DNA from: an uncultured Flavobacteriales bacterium | GTDB lineage: Bacteria; Bacteroidota; Bacteroidia; Flavobacteriales; Crocinitomicaceae | NCBI GenBank assembly: GCA_946480815.1 | Contig: CAMLLB010000083.1 | Coordinates: 1-8,719 of the forward strand | Direction: 5' to 3' | Length of the DNA stretch: 8,719 nucleotides | Shown here: one piece after another, positions 6,991 to 8,719 of the stretch | Layout of the letters: every line of letters begins with the position of its first letter | Numbering within the stretch: the first letter of the stretch is position 1 | The notes under the pieces: generated by a model | What the model saw: only the letters and a program-made list of their open reading frames with translations | Told to the model about the DNA's origin: nothing | Database searches by the model: none | Program-made: the position numbers and the translations under genes

Positions 6991-7842
6991 ATGGCTCTAT
7001 TAGATATCGAAGCTGATTTTCAGCGCATTTTTGGATTTAGTTTAGCAGAAGGAAAGCAGTGGTTGGTGAAATCGGGAACAAACCTGATTTTCGCTATCAT
7101 TATACTGTTGGCCGGTTTTTGGCTTGCGAAGTGGGTAGGGCGTTTGGTTGTGAAGATCCTTACGCGAGGAAAAGTGGATGTCGGCCTGGTTACTTTCTTG
7201 TCGAGTTTGACAACCATCATGCTGAAGATCCTGGTGATCGTTACGGCTATTACCCAGTTAGGGATCGAAATGACGTCTTTCGTTGCGATCCTTGGAGCTG
7301 CAGGTTTGGCAATCGGTATGGCTTTCTCCGGAACGCTGTCGAATTTCGCAGGAGGAATTATGATCCTGCTCTTTAAACCATTCAAAGTTGGAGATACGAT
7401 CCTGACCCAAACTTTGCAGGGAACCGTAAAAGAAATCCAGATTTTCTATACCTATTTGCATACCTCAGATAACAAAGTGATCGTCCTGCCGAATGGCCCG
7501 ATTGCAAATGGCCCCTTGACCAACTTCACAAAAGCCAATGTACGCAGAGTGGATTGGTCCATTCCGATTTCTTACGGGGATGATTATGTAAAAGCACATC
7601 AATTGATCCAGAAATACTTGTCGGAAGACAAGAAAGTGAAAAAAGACCCGGCTCCTTTTGTAGCATTGGGAGAATTGGGTGCTTCCGTAATGATCACTGT
7701 TCGTGCCTGGGCTAAAACGGCTGATTACTGGGATGTTTACTATGAGCTTAACAGAAGGGTTTATGCGGAATTTGAGAAAGAAGGATTAAACCTGACATCA
7801 CCGCAGGAACACATCGTACAAATGCAACAACCGAAAGGATGA
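6991..7842 (+). CDS. mscS: small-conductance mechanosensitive channel, MscS family
   Basis: Tension-gated channel of the inner membrane that releases solutes on hypo-osmotic shock. The 283-aa length is close to the 286 of E. coli MscS, so this is the minimal form without an added periplasmic domain. TM1 is about residues 29-50, TM2 about 66-90, and the pore helix TM3 about 94-128. TM3 shows the family's Gly/Ala pattern FVAILGAAGLAIGMAFSG, followed by LSNFAGGIMILLFKPFKVGD leading into the beta domain. Residues 130-180 are the beta domain (VLPNGPIANGPLTNF), and 185-275 the alpha/beta cage ending in SPQEHI, matching the PxPQ-like end of MscS. Its ATGA overlap with the next gene implies translational coupling. 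The 62-bp gap from menB has no clear promoter, so read-through from menB is possible. Secure. Confidence 0.95.
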   Translation: MALLDIEADFQRIFGFSLAEGKQWLVKSGTNLIFAIIILLAGFWLAKWVGRLVVKILTRGKVDVGLVTFLSSLTTIMLKILVIVTAITQLGIEMTSFVAILGAAGLAIGMAFSGTLSNFAGGIMILLFKPFKVGDTILTQTLQGTVKEIQIFYTYLHTSDNKVIVLPNGPIANGPLTNFTKANVRRVDWSIPISYGDDYVKAHQLIQKYLSEDKKVKKDPAPFVALGELGASVMITVRAWAKTADYWDVYYELNRRVYAEFEKEGLNLTSPQEHIVQMQQPKG

Positions 7843-8282
7843 CAGATCTGAAACAACATCCGATCATTCAGCAATACATTGCCTGGAATCGCTTTGGTGA
7901 TTTGCTGGGAATGGACTTTGAAGTAAAAGGCAAGGGACATGTGTTGTATCAAATGACAGTGAAAGAACATCATTTGGCGACTCCTTTTGCTGCGCACGGT
8001 GGTTCTGTTGCGGCATTAATCGATGCTGCATTAGGTGTGGCCTGCCTCACGGAAGTATGTGAAGAAATGAAAGTTGTTTCAACGGTGAATCTGACAATTT
8101 CTTATTTGATTCCGGCTCTGAGAGACGATGTTTTGACTGCAGATGCCCGTGTGATCCGGTCCGGAAAGCGGATACTTTTTGTGGAGGGGAAAGTGACTAA
8201 TCAAAATGGAGGATTGGTTGCAACAGCTTCAGCAACGATGAATGCCTATCCGGTTTCGAAGATCAGTGAAAAGGTTTTTTGA
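7839..8282 (+). CDS. hotdog-fold acyl-CoA thioesterase, PaaI/YdiI family
   Basis: Single-domain hotdog thioesterase of 147 aa, expected to be an oligomer that hydrolyses an acyl- or aryl-CoA in the cytoplasm. The hallmark HGGSVAALIDAALGVAC is at residues 53-69; Asp62 fits the catalytic acid and His53-Gly54 the active-site turn. Later strands include STVNLTISYLIPA (81-93), GKRILFVEGKV (109-119) and LVATASATM (126-134), the usual order. The ATG at 7839 overlaps the mscS TGA (ATGA), which supports this start. With menB two genes upstream, it could be the DHNA-CoA thioesterase (MenI) that acts right after MenB; E. coli MenI (YdiI) has this fold. That role is inference, since PaaI-type enzymes for phenylacetyl-CoA or broad CoA esters look alike. 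Fold and family secure, substrate not. Confidence 0.9.
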   Translation: MTDLKQHPIIQQYIAWNRFGDLLGMDFEVKGKGHVLYQMTVKEHHLATPFAAHGGSVAALIDAALGVACLTEVCEEMKVVSTVNLTISYLIPALRDDVLTADARVIRSGKRILFVEGKVTNQNGGLVATASATMNAYPVSKISEKVF

Positions 8283-8307
8283 TTGTGTTGTGATTCCATC
8301 GATTTTT

Positions 8308-8334
8308 CCACCTTTTTCATTGCCAAAAAGGTGG
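8308..8334. repeat. perfect hairpin after the thioesterase gene
   Basis: CCACCTTTTT (8308-8317) pairs exactly with AAAAAGGTGG (8325-8334) around a 7-nt loop. It starts 26 bp after the thioesterase stop and could end that transcript, but the Ts are in the left arm and no T tract follows on either strand, so it is not a standard intrinsic terminator. It may be the left edge of the following repeat element. Confidence 0.55.
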
Positions 8335-8357
8335 AGCCAAAAGTCTAGGCTTGTACT

Positions 8358-8482
8358 AAAGAATCTGCAAACTACGGGGCTTTTCGCGAAAGCATTTAAA
8401 ACTCGTCCGAACGCTAAGGCGTATCGGACTTCAAACACCAAATGCTTTTTTTCGCTTCATTTCCTTGTTTGCTACGATTCTT
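8358..8482. repeat. nested inverted-repeat element
   Basis: Three pairs of arms share one centre. The outer pair is AAAGAATCTGCAAAC (8358-8372) with GTTTGCTACGATTCTT (8467-8482), imperfect by 2 nt. The middle pair is GCGAAAGCATTT (8386-8397) with AAATGCTTTTTTTCGC (8440-8455), differing by four extra Ts. The inner pair is GTCCGAACGC (8405-8414) with GCGTATCGGAC (8419-8429), with one bulged A and a TAAG loop. This ordered symmetry over about 125 bp looks like a non-coding mobile or REP-like element that can fold into a long hairpin. No flanking target duplication was evident. Confidence 0.6.
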
Positions 8483-8557
8483 AGCGTAAGAGCCGATTAT
8501 AGATTCTCGAAATCAAAACGATTTACATCATTATTTTGATCCTTGGTTGCAACTGAC

Positions 8558-8592
8558 AAAAAGGTCGCTGAGTGAAGTCCGAGTGCCTTTTT
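8558..8592. repeat. dispersed hairpin repeat, copy B, terminator-like
   Basis: The 25-nt core (8563-8587) on the minus strand matches the repeat at 6942-6966 at 17 of 25 positions. It is flanked by AAAAAGG (8558-8564) and CCTTTTT (8586-8592), which pair to give a 7-bp stem with a T-run on either strand. It could work as a weak bidirectional terminator. Confidence 0.5.
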
Positions 8593-8627
8593 CCAATAAA
8601 ACCGGGCGTTAATTTTATAACATTTTG

Positions 8628-8682
8628 ATACTCTATCCATACTCTACCCATACAGTATCCGTGCTCTATCCGTACAGTATGT
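8628..8682. repeat. tandem array of five 11-bp units
   Basis: The units are ATACTCTATCC, ATACTCTACCC, ATACAGTATCC, GTGCTCTATCC and GTACAGTATGT, directly adjacent with no spacers. The approximate consensus is RTACNNTATCC. Eleven base pairs is about one helical turn, so every unit presents the same DNA face. The array lies near the window end, possibly upstream of the next gene. Role unknown: candidates are a binding array for a regulator or a simple minisatellite. Confidence 0.75.
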
Positions 8683-8719
8683 TCGAAGTACCTGTTTTTG
8701 AAAGATTTTAGAGGTTACA

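Larger units (their letters stand above)
8283..8719. other. gene-free, repeat-rich right end
   Basis: These 437 bp contain no reading frame with recognisable protein features on either strand; open stretches are short and run through inverted repeats. In order it holds a perfect 10-bp hairpin, a nested inverted-repeat element, a smaller inverted pair (ATCAAAA 8512-8518 with TTTTGAT 8534-8540), a dispersed hairpin repeat and an array of five 11-bp units. The next gene must begin beyond 8719. Confidence 0.75.

Noticed and set aside
7020..7385. A 121-aa open frame antisense to mscS
   Set aside because: It mirrors the transmembrane part of a clear MscS protein and has no independent support.
6991..8282. 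The mscS-thioesterase pair as a defence or toxin system
   Set aside because: Both proteins look like full-length housekeeping-type members of their families, with no effector, nuclease or immunity features.
8308..8334. A standard rho-independent terminator for the thioesterase gene
   Set aside because: The stem is perfect but no T tract follows it on either strand.
8242..8484. An 80-aa open frame on the plus strand after the thioesterase gene
   Set aside because: It overlaps the thioesterase end in another frame, runs through the inverted-repeat element, and has no protein-like motif; similar frames would appear wherever this repeat occurs.
8628..8682. The tandem units as a CRISPR array
   Set aside because: Units are only 11 bp and directly adjacent with no spacers, and no cas gene is present.

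Overview
The window reads as chromosomal DNA of a member of the Bacteroidota, most likely Flavobacteriales. Three things point there. The proteins are Bacteroidota-like: a lactate-dehydrogenase-like malate dehydrogenase, zinc-free L31, an exported WG-repeat protein, and a beta-helix lipoprotein ending in DIGAYEY. Upstream regions are A-rich with no Shine-Dalgarno sequence. Several genes are preceded by the TAnnTTTG -7 box typical of the phylum. A Fluviicola/Crocinitomicaceae-like host is a weak guess from general sequence feel; no taxon can be proven from this window.

Layout. (1) 1-1092: mdh (malate dehydrogenase, +) with a possible promoter, closed by a perfect 42-bp palindrome that also serves the converging gene. 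(2) 1113-2516, minus strand: a secreted lipoprotein with a beta-sandwich-like N-terminal part and a parallel beta-helix. (3) 2517-2931: a divergent promoter region, then rpmE2 (ribosomal protein L31 type B) with a clear intrinsic terminator. (4) 2999-6016: a two-gene unit, an exported helical-repeat/WG-repeat protein of 703 aa followed 3 bp later by a cytoplasmic AAC(3)-fold acetyltransferase-like protein. (5) 6079-8282: menB (naphthoate synthase) with its own promoter, an MscS-type mechanosensitive channel, and a hotdog thioesterase whose ATG overlaps the channel's stop codon. (6) 8283-8719: 437 bp without a credible gene, packed with inverted repeats, a dispersed hairpin repeat and five 11-bp tandem units.

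How the parts work together. mdh is central metabolism and rpmE2 is translation; both are housekeeping. MenB makes DHNA-CoA for menaquinone, and the next step needs a hotdog thioesterase, so the thioesterase two genes downstream is a reasonable MenI candidate. The WG protein and the AAC(3)-like protein look co-expressed, but their joint role is unknown.

No RNA gene, CRISPR array, insertion sequence or phage gene was seen. The coding part looks like ordinary core genome. The most unusual material is the repeat-rich right end, two genes whose -7 boxes abut the start codon (possible leaderless mRNAs), and the AAC(3)-like protein without the usual SxHP histidine.
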